Assembly: GCA_963931925.1 (NCBI GenBank)
Contig: OZ007583.1
Coordinates: forward strand, 10,087,372 to 10,151,371
Direction: 5' to 3'
From: Onchidella celtica
Taxonomy: Eukaryota > Mollusca > Gastropoda > Systellommatophora > Onchidiidae
Length of the DNA: 64,000 nt
Shown: one piece after another, positions 35,141 to 46,340 of the stretch
Layout of the letters: each line of letters opens with the position of its first letter
How positions within the stretch are numbered: the stretch's first letter is position 1
Notes under the pieces: model-generated
Told to the model about the DNA's origin: nothing
Seen by the model: the letters and a program-made list of their open reading frames with translations, nothing else
Database searches by the model: none
Translations under genes and position numbers: made by a program

Positions 35141-36466
35141 ATGAGAAAATGGAGACCCATTGATGTCCGCGCAACGGAAGAGTGGGCGGTTGTTTATCAA
35201 GTTGTGGTTCCAAAACCATATAGGCACGAGATACTTGCCATGGCCCATAATTTACCTCTGGGTGGCCATTTGGGTATAAGGAAAACAAATGATAGGATAA
35301 CGAGACATTTTTTTTGGCCAGGAATTAACAAGGATGTGGCTTATTTTTGTAATACATGTCACACATGTCAGATAGTGGGAAAACCAAATGCTGGAAAAAG
35401 AATGGCCCCTTTACAGCCAATTCCAATTTGTGGGGAGCCCTTTTCTAAGGTTATCGTTGATTACGTTGGTCCTTTGCCAAAGACCAGCTCGGGAAATCAA
35501 TATTTATTAACCATAATGTGTACATCCACTAGATTTCCTGAGGCGATTCCTCTTAGGAATATTAAGACACAGAGTATTGTGAAAGCTCTGGTACAGTTTT
35601 TTACTTTATTTGGATTGCCCAAAGAAATACAGTCTGATCAGGGCAGTAACTTTATGTCGATACTGTTTAAACAAGTTATTGGTGAACTGGGGACAAGACA
35701 AATTAAGTCGTCTGCGTACCACCCAGAATCTCAGGGAGCTTTAGAGAGATTCCACGCTACTTTAAAGAATATGATGAGAACATATTGCTATGATAGCGAG
35801 AAAAATTGGGACGAAGGAATACATTTGCTGTTGTTTGCAGCTAGAGAGTCAGTTCAAGAATCACTAGGATTTAGTCCTTTTGAGTTAGTGTTTGGACATA
35901 ATGTTCGTGGGCCGTTGGCTCTGTTAAAAGAAAAATGGATCGGTGATGATCCTCAAATGAATGTATTAGATTATGTGCAGAAGTTTAGAGATAGGCTGCA
36001 TAAGGTTTGTGAATTAGCAAAAGAGAATTTGGGATGTGTCCAAGAGAAAATGAAATTTTGGTATGACAGGAAGGCCAGGACAAGAAGTTTTAAACCTGGA
36101 GATAAGGTCCTTGTTTTATTTCCCCTGGAGTCAAATCCTCTCCAGGCTAGATTTTATGGACCCTGTGAAATTGAGACAAAAATTAATGATCTCAATTATA
36201 TTATAAAAACTCCAGATAGGAGAAAGAGTACACAGTTGTGTCATATTAATATGTTGAAAATGTATCATGAAAAGCCAGTTGAGATTGTTGCTGTAGTGAA
36301 TGAAGTAGATAATGATATGGAGTCACAAGAAGAGACTCATGATGTACATCTCAGACATGATGTGATATCCCCTAACTTGTCAAATTCTGGGATTATACAG
36401 AATGTTGATTGGAAATTACATTATGTGAAATTGCGTCCAAGAGAGCGCTTGAAAGATTTGGTGTGA
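35141..36466 (+). CDS. Integrase of element D (Gmr1-like)
   Basis: About 441 residues. An H2C2 zinc-binding domain comes first (His at about 36 and 43, Cys at 70, 73 and 76). The catalytic core has Asp107 (I-V-D-Y-V-G-P-L-P), Asp166 (S-D-Q-G-S-N-F) and Glu202 (G-A-L-E-R-F), with exactly 35 residues between the last two, so the D,D-35-E triad is intact. An S-P-F-E-L-V-F-G-H motif and a basic C-terminal domain (F-K-P-G-D-K-V-L-V-L) follow. It inserts element cDNA into the genome in the family. The frame continues upstream in register across one stop, so the start Met here is internal. After it the frame shifts relative to the linker that should lead into RT. Confidence 0.9.
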   Translation: MRKWRPIDVRATEEWAVVYQVVVPKPYRHEILAMAHNLPLGGHLGIRKTNDRITRHFFWPGINKDVAYFCNTCHTCQIVGKPNAGKRMAPLQPIPICGEPFSKVIVDYVGPLPKTSSGNQYLLTIMCTSTRFPEAIPLRNIKTQSIVKALVQFFTLFGLPKEIQSDQGSNFMSILFKQVIGELGTRQIKSSAYHPESQGALERFHATLKNMMRTYCYDSEKNWDEGIHLLLFAARESVQESLGFSPFELVFGHNVRGPLALLKEKWIGDDPQMNVLDYVQKFRDRLHKVCELAKENLGCVQEKMKFWYDRKARTRSFKPGDKVLVLFPLESNPLQARFYGPCEIETKINDLNYIIKTPDRRKSTQLCHINMLKMYHEKPVEIVAVVNEVDNDMESQEETHDVHLRHDVISPNLSNSGIIQNVDWKLHYVKLRPRERLKDLV

Positions 36467-36487
36467 GGTATCCAGATTTATTTTCTA

Positions 36488-36571
36488 ATGTTGCAGGAAT
36501 ACGATTTACATATTATACGTGTGAAAGGGAGAGAGAATGTAATTGCTGATTGCCTTTCCAGATGTCATTGA
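36488..36571 (+). pseudogene. RNase H C-terminal remnant of element D
   Basis: A 27-codon tail ends with V-K-G-R-E-N-V-I-A-D-C-L-S-R, the typical end of Ty3/gypsy RNase H (the A-D-x-L-S-R motif). It directly follows the linker Y-P-D-L-F-S-N that normally precedes RT. The whole RT and most of RNase H have therefore been removed by one deletion. Confidence 0.75.
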
Positions 36572-36670
36572 TGCTATGTATTTGGATTGTTTACCCTTCT
36601 TATTTGAATGAAATTCTGATGTATTCAATTTCTTGTAAAAATTTTGCTCTAGGGATCAAAATTTTGTTTT

Positions 36671-36682
36671 GTGGGAAGGAGG
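36671..36682 (+). promoter_or_regulatory. Polypurine tract of element D
   Basis: GTGGGAAGGAGG directly precedes the TGTCACG start of the 3' LTR, as expected for the plus-strand primer. Confidence 0.75.
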
Positions 36683-36937
36683 TGTCACGATTAAGGTTGA
36701 TGACCTTGTACGCCACGAGTATAGAGGGGGTAAACTTAGTAGGGGAGAAGGGGAGTTTTTAAGTTGTTGACTAGCATGAAAGATTACTATCACGAGGAAG
36801 GTCGGTGGCCTTGTGCGCCACGAGTCTAGGGGGGTGAGCTTAGCAGTGGAAAACACGGTTTTTAACATTGTTGACGAGCGTGGATAAGATACACACAACT
36901 CGCTTTAAACTAGTCGCGTGTGCAAAAACCTCGGGAG

Positions 36938-36945
36938 TATAAGTA
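36938..36945 (+). promoter_or_regulatory. TATA-like box of element D LTR
   Basis: TATAAGTA precedes a purine-rich AGAGGAGAAGC segment, in the expected position for the U3/R promoter. Function is inferred from position and sequence only. Confidence 0.5.
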
Positions 36946-37010
36946 GAGGAGAAGCTCGACACACGTGGTTCCCAAATTATTCGTTCCTAGAGGAAGACGC
37001 AGCGAGAAGT

Positions 37011-37264
37011 GGTCCGGGCGACAAGTGGAAGGTCGTGCCATGGGGACCAGGGGTGTTACGTATGTGAGGGATCTATGAGGTTCCCAAGTTATTCATTCCT
37101 AAAGGAAGACGCAGAATTTATCGGTCCGGGCGACAAGTGGAAGGTCGTGCCAGTGGGGACCAGAAGTGTTAGGTGTGTGAGGGATCCATGATGTTCACAT
37201 TTATTTCCCAATAAGAAGAATTTATCGGTCCGGGCGACACGTGGAAGGTCGTGCCATGGGGACC
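37011..37264 (+). repeat. Three tandem hairpin units inside the element D LTR
   Basis: Units at 37011-37048, 37123-37161 and 37228-37264 each start GGTCCGGGCGAC, have GGAAGGTCGTGCCA in the middle and end GGGACC. GGTCC pairs with GGACC and GGGCGAC with GTCGTGCC, giving a stem-loop in the transcript. Flanking sequence (AGGAAGACGCAG, GTGTGTGAGGGATC) is repeated too, with a period of about 105-112 bp. Confidence 0.8.
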
Positions 37265-37888
37265 AGAAGTTGAGGAGTTCTGATGATAGGATGGGAACCC
37301 ATCAGAAGCTCGTGATTTGCGATGGCGGGTGTGAACCGTCGATGTGCTGTGTGTTTGCAGAAGAAGAGTCTTTGAGGACGGGATGATAACCCCTCAAGGA
37401 GCTAGTGATCTACGATGGCGGGTGTGAACTGTGTGTTCTTATTTGTGTGAAGCCAGGGACGTCTGTTTCCCCTTTTGTCGTCGAAATTAAAGATCTAGAA
37501 AGGATTGTGTGAACTCTGGAGAAGTGAAACTGCATCAACGAGGAGGGCAGCTGTTGACAGAGACTATTAAGTATATGTAGTTAAGTTTATAGACAGAGGG
37601 ATTAGATCTAGATGTGAAACGGGGAATAGATAATAGCCATGATCCCCAAGAGTACATTTGAAGTATCTCTGTTTTTGTGATTATGTATGTGATTATCATG
37701 AGTTGAATGTTTTGACATAAGTTTTGTCATGCATTTATAATTAAATATCGTTTAATTTAAATCTCACTCCATGTGTCCGTTGATCGCTGGTCTGCTTGCT
37801 TGGCTTGTTAGCTGGGTTTGAAAGGTAAATAAGTTAGGTACTCATCACACACGTGGTCGTGACCATCTTCACGCACGTGATCGTGACA

Positions 37889-40800
37889 GTGAGAAAAACT
37901 TACATATTATATCTCTCATCCAAGTCAGCTAACCTGATAAAGGTGCGGTGTGCTCACTGCTTAGAGAAAACTGTGGTCAGGCTGAAATGAGAACAGTTAA
38001 TTACAGGTTTGAGATAACTTGGGTAAATGGCATAGGTTGCCTTTACCATTCCAGTCAAAATATGGCAAAAAGAAAAAAAGAAAAAGTTGTATGTAGTTAA
38101 GCCCCGCATAAGAAATAATAAAGAAACGACACAATAAAACAAAGGAACGTGGAACTTATTTTTGTTTCCTTTTTACTATATGTTGACCTTTCTTCAAGCT
38201 TTGCTGCGACCCCATAGATTTTATGTGTTTTCGTAATATTTCATCAGATTCTTTATCATTCCTCATTTCCATTTATCATGTTTCTAATCCGGATGTGACT
38301 GGCCGTGGTAAACCATCACACTTCTAACAAAGGCCATCACAAGACTATTCCTGCCTATGTAGCCTGTCCAGCTGACACACAGTTTTACCGGTCTGAATCC
38401 CCGGTCTGTGACAACCTTACGTAACATGACATACTGACATCGCCTTGCATGACGTAGCCAACATCATCTTTTGGCAGGTGGACAATGTGGACTACGTGCA
38501 GTCACTGTCATCAGACCAGGGATAAGCAGGGCTAGACTTTGATCTGCAGTCAGTCTACCATCAATTTGAGTTCACTCGCCGAGTTTTATTTACAGAAATA
38601 GCCAGGAGGAATATCTTTCACTTTAATTGTTTTCCTCCATTATTAAGAGCCACATTATAATCATTTACAAGTACATTCAACTGCGCTTTCCATGAATTTG
38701 CCAAGTCTTTCTCGCGTTAGCCATTTAGAACACATACATAGAATAAAAAGTGAAACTGTTGGACGAGCGGCACCGCAGGTGCGGTGGAAGAGAATCCCTG
38801 ACAAACAAATGAATGGAAGGGGAAAAAAATATATAATTCTAAGTACGACATCACTTAAACTGATGTAAAGTAAAAAAAAAAAAAAAAATGATTGTTGTAT
38901 CTTATCATAGTTGGGCCGGTGAAAGCATTGTATCTACTTATCAGATATGGGCCACAGAGCTCCCTGCCCTACAGGTCACCATCCCTGAAGCTATCGGTTA
39001 TAGTACCATACGGGTATATAAAACAATGGATAACTGAATGACAGACCAATTTGCCGGTAGGATCCGGTATGAACACAATGAAAGGCGTGGGTGGCAAGGA
39101 TTTTTATCTTACACCACTCGAGCCTCTCCCTTCAAAACCACACAGCTTTGATTTGCCCTGTGACGACCATCTACGCACATTGTACACTGTAGCCTACAGT
39201 TATTCATACATTTCGAGTTTCTCAATGGGCCGGGGGCAATGATTTTGTGCCTAGGGGCGCACCGACAGCATTGGTGATAATCACAGTACCCTGCTTCAAC
39301 CCCAATACAACTGCTCACAACCATCATAAAGTTGACACTTCGAAATCCCTAGGGTGACATAATAGTATATAACAAAATTATTTTCATGCACCGCTGTAGG
39401 GGAACACTGGCGTCTGTCATCCTCTACCAAGTCGCTAACCGCAAAAGAAGGTTCAGAACAAAACAAAACCAACATACAAAAATAATTTTTTTTAGAACTC
39501 ATTATACAAAATACTCGAAGCGACAGGTCTAACCATTTCTATGATCACTTAAACGAGACTGTTTCTGAAGCTCTAAATGTCTTGGCATAATCCAGTGCTT
39601 GCAATGTGTCACAAAAAATTAACACCGGAATTCAGAATATATTTGACTGACATAGATAGGTAAAAATGCGATATTTTTTTCAGGTTATAAAAAAAAAAAT
39701 TGGTTACAAAACGGTACGTTTCAGCTTCTAGCAACTACTGCCAGCTGTGTCAGAGGTCCCAATGCAAAAAGCAAAAAGCTCCCATACAACAAATTCCAGA
39801 CATCATTTTAACAATTAAGTCAAAAACATTACTTCTTGTACGAGTTCACACACATCGCGGATTCCTACTACTTTCTCTAAAATTACATTTCACACACAAA
39901 ACAAACCTTGACTTCTAGAAGAGTTTCGATGATACGATTCCTTATGGGTAACCTCTACGGAATCTCGTGTGACATGTGCCTTTCTGTGATACAACTAAAT
40001 GCAAGAAACCTTTTCTTATTAGCTTCCCTTTTCTGCCCACAACTTGAATCAACATTCACTGATCAATCACATTCGCCATGCTGAGGGTTTCGACATACCA
40101 CACTATATATCCAGTCATGAAAATGCCTTTAGCCCTACCTGTAACAAGGCTGTGCCCCGAAGAGTTGAAAACACAATCCTACACGTGTTCGTGCGGTGGC
40201 CACGGCAGAACCAACATACCCATTTCCCAAGCCTATTGTGTACACAATACAAGTACCACGCCAAGACATACCTGGAATTCTCCCTCTGTGGCCGCCCATA
40301 ATGTGACAGTTTCGACCTTTGACACGATCCAATCACGTTGGCGAAAAAGAGACGGAGACGTACGGAAGGAAGAGCAAAAAAATCGAAAGCTTCGCCTTTC
40401 GTAACAATAACACTACAGGTTGTGTTTTAAAAATAGAGCCCGCCTGTCCGGGTCACTAGCCTCTCAGGTTGTAAAATGTACCGTAGGCCACTTTGAAGGG
40501 GTCCGGTTTTTCAGGAGTGTGATGATTTTGAGAGCATTTATTTATCTGTCCCATTTACCACTTTAGGCTGAATATCTCTGTATGTAACAATCCCCAAAGA
40601 CTATAAATGTGCCAAAGGCTACTCTAAATGGATCCGGTTTTACCAGAGTGCCGTCATTAACGACCACCTGACCTGTTATCACAGGGGGGGGGGGGGGGGG
40701 GGGCCTCATAAACACATTTTGCTTCTTTTCTTTTTGATGAGGGTTAGAATTAAAAGTACGACTTGTAAGGACTTCCGTGCTCTGTATGATCCAAAATATA

Positions 40801-41950
40801 CTTGATCTGGCGTATATTTAGGAAATTTCTATTATAAATACATTTTGAATATCATTACATGACTGATGAATCCCAGAATGTCTGTTCCCCCAGTTCCAAC
40901 TCAGCACGACAACTTTGGAAATTCAAAAACAGAAGGAGAAAAAGGCAGGAGGGAATAAAAAAACAATGCATGGTAATATGTATTGATGTATGAATGAGCT
41001 AGCATGGTCCCAACTGTTGCCTACTGCATTCACTTCAAGTTTCCATAAAACCACCTCTCTTGTAATGCAATGAGAAAAAAGGCGTATTCTGTGTTATATT
41101 TCTACTATCCCCCCCCCCCCGGTTCTCCATGAGCAAGCGACGTGTGCATGTGTGTTGGGGGGGGGGGGGGAGAGCTCTGCCCTAAGCAAGAAGAGAACTG
41201 TGGATAGGAAATTTTAAAGAATCATAAATGAGTAAAATGTTATGGTAGTAGAAAAATAAACTGTATGTCTGTCTGTCTTATCTATCTACATACATGTAGA
41301 TGCATTAACAGAGAGAGAAAGAGAGCGGGGGAAGGAAAGATAGAGAGAGGGAGAGAGCGAAGGGGAGACAGGAAACACGACCATTTTCTGTGTTTGAAAC
41401 TGACATGTCACAGACAATATGAATACACGTCCCGCCTCTCGCAATCGGGTGTAGCCTGTGTCATTTTGAACAGAGCTGTGCCACATCAACAGCAACGTGT
41501 GGATACGCCACCACATCATGATGACCTAATTAAGGCCAATGTTATTACAACAATAAATCCTACACTCACCCAAAGAGATTTAAAAAAAAAAAAAATTGCT
41601 TACTTTCACAACCGTGGAAGCTGCTCAGTGACAAATCTGCCTATGGTGCACATTTCCATTGCACTTCTTACAGATGGAAAGAGGATGGTGAATAATATTA
41701 ATAGGGTGGGTGGCACCCCGCCTGTTATGATCATCTATACCAATGGTTCTCAATCTCTGTTCAGACAATCGCCCCTTTAGGCTCCCAATTTTCTTAGAAT
41801 CCCGGTCGATGCAGGCATATCATATTGGAATTTGGGGATTTTTCTCATATTTTCCTGTCCCTGATCCTATGGTAAGTAGTATCGAGCACCTAGTCTTCTC
41901 GGATAAGAACGAAAAACTCGGAGGGCCCCGTGTGCACATTGCCAACGTTA
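37889..41950. other. Non-coding stretch
   Basis: No gene supported. Diverged duplicate segments around TCCGGTTTT(T/A)CC at about 40478-40530 and 40606-40658 suggest an old about 128-bp duplication. Poly-G/C runs lie at 40684-40703, 41109-41120 and 41157-41170, and GA-rich sequence at 41310-41370. Confidence 0.5.
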
Positions 41951-42296
41951 TGCTGGCTACACACGTACAAATGTTTGCGCAAAGTTTGCACCAATAGTGT
42001 TTGCGCAAACAGCATTTGACGTGTGCAGAGTGTTTGTGCTGAGCTTCAAATGTTTGTGAGAAATCAAGTGTGCTTGATTTTATTTGTGCAAACAACGTGT
42101 TGGTCAACTTGAGTTTGTTCGTGTGTAGGCAATTTGCACAAACAGAACGTTTTTTCATCTAGATCTATCAGCACTCAACACTTAAATTTCATGTAACACG
42201 GCTTCAAACTGCACAAACATTTGAGTCGTGTGGAGGCGTACCTAAATCTGTGTTAGTGCAAACTTTGCGCAAACATTTGTACGTGTGTAGCCAGCA
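41951..42296. mobile_element. MITE with perfect 41-bp terminal inverted repeats
   Basis: The left end (41951-41991, starting TGCTGGCTACACACGTACAA) is the exact reverse complement of the right end (42256-42296). TTA flanks both sides (41948-41950 and 42297-42299), a 3-bp duplication of the TWA type used by PIF/Harbinger transposons. The element is 346 bp and non-coding. The interior repeats TTTGTGCAAACA-like palindromic pieces of the ends. Superfamily assignment is an inference from the TSD length alone. Confidence 0.9.
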
Positions 42297-42299
42297 TTA

Positions 42300-42910
42300 A
42301 AGATACCTTGGCAGTTGGAAGTCGAGAAGAGCAGCCCGAACAGACAAAATTAAATAAAAATGTATCCCTAACACCTCCCGCCCCCAAAAATACCCCGCCG
42401 ATCGGCGCTGCACTGTGGCGACGATGTGTCTTGCTGCAGTTGTAACTGGGCTGCAATGATACAAAAGAAAATTTCCCAAATGGGATTACAGAAGTATACA
42501 AAATACAAAAATACAAATGCAAAATGTCCGCAAGACTCCGCAAATACATCCGCCCCCCCCCCCACACACACACACACAGTATCAGTATATCACTCTGTTT
42601 GCAGTCCCTTCTTTTTTCACCCCGGCTCAAAACCCCAATTTACCCCATCTCAGTACCCACTCCCCTCCTCCTTATACCGACCAAATGGCCAAGCGCTGAA
42701 CTATTCAACTGAACAATCAAACAACCACATAAACAGCCCTCTAAATGAACCAAATAATCAAACACCAACCAATCAGATTCAGCCACATAGATAAATAAAA
42801 CACAGACCAACAGGCCCGGCCAAAATAGCAAATAATCAAGGACGTCTACAGTCCCAGTAGATAAACAAACACACGAGACAAACCAATTTTCTAATAAAAC
42901 AGACAGCAGA
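42300..42910. other. Non-coding, nothing recognised
   Basis: Contains a C11 run followed by a CA tract (42553-42580). No supported gene. Confidence 0.5.
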
Positions 42911-43300
42911 AGGCTTGTCTGCCAATTTACTTTCGCCATTACTAATAAACTCATCGTGCCAAGCGACTGGTCGATAAGCAACAATTAGGATGGAAGCTGT
43001 GTCCAAAATCTCTGGTCTATGTTACACGGTGGTATACAGTGTCTTCAACCAACAGACGGCTTGCCTAGCGATTTATTTCGACATTACTAATAAACTTAGC
43101 ATGCCATGCGGTTGATCGATAAGCGAAAACTGGGATGGAAGCCATGTCCAAAATGTCTGGTCTATGTTACACGCTGCTATAATGTCTTCAGACAACACAA
43201 GGTTTGCCCACTGGTTTACTTTCGTTTCTACTAATAAACTTACCGTGCCACGCGACTCACCCATACTAAGCAAAATTGAACGTAAAAGACTGATGTCCAA
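42911..43300. repeat. 144-bp tandem repeat, about 2.7 copies
   Basis: Units begin at 42911, 43055 and 43199. Shared landmarks are ATTACTAATAAACT(C/T)A, CGATAAGC, GGATGGAAGC, TGTCCAAAAT and TCTGGTCTATGTTACACG. The third unit is partial and more diverged at its end. Confidence 0.85.
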
Positions 43301-43349
43301 GCCGGGTAAACCTTTTCAAGTTTTGATATACGAACAATACCGATATATT

Positions 43350-43515
43350 GTGAGAGGTATTACAATCTTGCACAAATACTTAGAATCACAATATCTACCG
43401 CTACCGCCTGAGAAAGACTGGTTCCTTCACACACACACACTCACACTCTCTCTCTCCCTCTCTCTTTCTCTCTCCCCCCCCCACACTTGGCCGAGAAAAA
43501 AAAAGCAGATATATA
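43350..43515. repeat. Third copy of the CT/CA-bearing dispersed repeat
   Basis: Homologous to the units at 33142-33415: TCTTGCACAAATAC, AATATCTACCGCTA, GCCTGAGAAAGACTGGTTCC, then CA and CT tracts and a CCGAGA...CAGATATAT end also found near 33236-33268. Confidence 0.8.
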
Positions 43516-44858
43516 CATCATGACGTATAGCATGCACTTATATACATCATGTATAGCATGCACTTTCTGTACTCGTCTGACCTCTTCAACGCCGTCTTAA
43601 CCATGCGCCATTCATATCCATCTAGCACCGAGGTGCTAAAGAGCTGTTTATAATCACGTCACTACCTAAGATGGGTCTTCAGCTCGGCGGGGCATTAATG
43701 ACGCCGACAGTCCATGCTACACCTGAAGTCTCATCCATCTTCATACATCTCCTGACGTCTGAAATGCCTGGTCAAGCTGTAGGCCACCAGGTCAACCCGT
43801 CAGATAAGCCGGCGGGGCTGACCACTGGGCAGCGAGGCCGCAGGTTTCGATTGCTGATAAGTTCAAAAGTTTGACACTCGTTAACTGATCTACAGCACTG
43901 ATTCTCAACTTGACTATTTATGGAGACAACAGAGCAGAGTGTCTTTGGGTTGTCTAAAGAAAACCATTTCGTACGAGCTTTACAAAACTCCTGTTAGCTT
44001 CCAGTGGTCAACTAACGCTAAATAATGTCACTGCTCTTTACTAACAGCATATTAAATAAGTCAATTTTGACACTTTTGAGATATTTTTAAAAAAAACGTT
44101 TCCTTTCATGTCATCTGGTGACTTATGCCATTACGATTCTATTGGATGATTACATTTTCCCACTGGCGCATTTCTTTTTCTACAATATTACCTGCTGGCC
44201 CTCGAGCTCAGGAATACAATGAAACGTCTGTTGCCTTTTGGCATAAGACTGATAAATGTCATTACTGTGGAGCAGTGTCGATATGGGCCATTCATGTATT
44301 ACTGTGCACCCCTCTAAACTCTAAACACAAGCCTGCAAGTACAATGTACAATTAAACACACAAACAGCCCCACACAGACTAAACCTGTTCGCTGGCAAAA
44401 CCACAGCAAATGAAATGAAAACAAACTATTCACTCACAAAGACTCTCATAAATGAACTGTGGATTTATAATCTCATCTGAGAATAACGCATTTATTATCT
44501 CGTACATTAAAGAATGGGCTGTACAGTATAGATTCAGACGGGGTTTTGTTATGTCCCAGACAACAGAACAACTAACAAGTTCTGTCAATTTGCACCCAAC
44601 CTCGCTAACAGATAACCGTGTGTGGAGGACCGACTGGTTTGTTTCTGGGAGAAAAAAATCCAAGTGTTTTCTATTTTCAGTTAGTTTACAGTCAGCTACA
44701 ACTTGACAATAGGGCCTATTCTTCTTGTTACACAGACATTGCGTTTTGCTATTTTTTTACACATACGATATTATTACATCCATCTGAACATAGCCCTATT
44801 ATGTGTAGGCCTACAGTTTCTTTCAATGGTGAATTTTTTTCCCCAAATTTAATTTTTT
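43516..44858. other. Non-coding flank of element A
   Basis: No gene supported; frames of 70-90 codons show no domain. The left TSD of element A (CATAT, 44859-44863) follows. Confidence 0.5.
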
Positions 44859-44863
44859 CATAT

Positions 44864-46289
44864 TGTGATGTTTCCACTTTCTCTCACTAACTTTCTTCTG
44901 ACACCAGCCGTGATGGGCACGGCACAAACACACTAAATAATCGACTATCTCTCTTCTATAAGTTATAACAAACGATATCTGTATTGCTTACATATATACA
45001 ATAATTATTAATTCATTCAATAATAATAGGAACATAGGTCATACAATTTCATGTGAATTTCGATGGAATGAAGTTGATGCAATTCAGTACATGCTAATTA
45101 AATGGCTTCGTAATATTCAATCTCTAGCACATTTTATAAAACACATGGGAACATTCAGCATAAGGAAACCTCTCCTTTAGGGGTGTATGGCGCTATCTGG
45201 GCACTGGTTCTTCCTCTCTACCCTGGCTTGACTGCGCAGTTAGATCAACAGGTATCGGCAGGTACCAATAGGTCGGGAAGCCAAGAAGCCACGATGTCGT
45301 AAATCAAAGTACAAGAAGTTGAGACCAAGAAGCCACGATGTCGTTAATCAAAGTACAAGAAGTTGAGAAGCCAAGAAGGTGTTGTTCTTCCTCCTCTGTA
45401 GAAAAACAATCGCAAAGTCCTAATCTACTGCTGGAAGGCATGACTTCCATACTTACTCCATGACGGATATTCATCATTAACACTTTTAACCGCTGACACT
45501 GTTATAAGTCAGGCTGCAGCTCCCATACTCCATAGGCTCCCATATAGGCAATAGAATAAACGATCAATACAGTTTTAATGATATTTACACGTTCCCCACG
45601 AAGAATAACGCTCTCTCTAACGGACCCCATCCTATAAGGTTTCGTAACATATATATAACGGCGTTTCCGTGACTCTCTCAGAGGCAGTAGTTATACCAAA
45701 GTAAACCCACTAGATTTAGGTTCTACAATCATGAACATTAAGTAAAATACACATACATCGTACAATTAACTTACCACTCAGCAACAGCCCAAATGCCGAC
45801 AAGATACCAAAGATACCACGCTCTGACAAAGGATGTTTGCGGGTTCCCTGACCTTCCCCACTCACAAGACTAGTACAAAGTTACAGTTGCGGTTGTGGTC
45901 TCCTCTTCGGCACGAAGCTGGTGAGTGCTCTCAGCGGTCTGAAGTTGGAAGGAGCGTTCGGGGATTTATACCCAGTCAGGTAGCGTCCCAAGACGCCCAC
46001 CGAGTGTGCATTAGTTATCCTAATAGCCACCCCCGTCGGCTCCACGTCAAATACTATTGAAACAGCTCTACCCCCCAAGTAATTCCCAGGTGATCTGATC
46101 GACAAGTACGGCGGTCAAGTAAACACTACCCTTTTCGGGTGTCAAAGCGCTTCAGTTGCATCCCATACTTTCCCCCTCTGGCCTACAATGACTCTGTCTC
46201 TCCGCCGTTAACTATCTTCCCACGCTAGTTATAGGCACAATATTATTATAACTACTAGTTATACCTTGCCAATCTATCACCCTGTTACA
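44864..46289 (-). repeat. 3' LTR of element A
   Basis: 1426 bp, minus-strand TGTAACAGGGTG...CATCACA. It contains the 44-bp tandem duplication 45281-45324/45325-45368 that is missing from the solo LTR at 25960. A TATAAA box (minus strand, 45965-45970) is conserved in all three family LTRs. Confidence 0.96.
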
Positions 46290-46304
46290 ATCGCCCCCAC
46301 TTAA
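46290..46304 (-). promoter_or_regulatory. Polypurine tract of element A
   Basis: On the minus strand AAGTGGGGGCGAT directly precedes the 3' LTR. Confidence 0.75.
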
Positions 46305-46340
46305 GTCGATTTTCCCTGGCAAAATCGGCTAATAAAATTA

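Larger units (their letters stand above)
34439..37888 (+). mobile_element. 5'-truncated Gmr1-like Ty3/gypsy element D
   Basis: In order on the plus strand: a protease-region remnant, a full integrase, a short linker joined to the last codons of RNase H, a purine tract and a 1206-bp LTR. Gag, the primer-binding site and the 5' LTR are absent. RNase H remains only after the integrase, so the original order was PR-INT-RT-RH as in Gmr1-like elements. RT and nearly all RNase H have been deleted between about 36480 and 36490. The left edge is only approximate. Confidence 0.82.
36683..37888 (+). repeat. 3' LTR of element D
   Basis: A 1206-bp unit starts TGTCACGATTAAGG and ends CACGTGATCGTGACA (inverted ends TGTCACG/CGTGACA). 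The right edge is inferred from the terminal inverted ends and homology of layout. There is no second LTR or TSD to confirm it. It holds an about 107-bp duplication in its upstream part (36691-36788 and 36796-36886), a TATA-like box, and three hairpin-forming repeats at 37011-37264. Confidence 0.75.

Noticed and set aside
35141..36466. Element D integrase as a domesticated host gene
   Set aside because: It is embedded in an LTR element with upstream pol remnant, RNase H tail and LTR, and has no independent promoter or intron structure.
43671..43874. tRNA-derived SINE suggested by a GGTTTCGATTGC-like B box
   Set aside because: No A box at suitable spacing and no tail; the match is weak.
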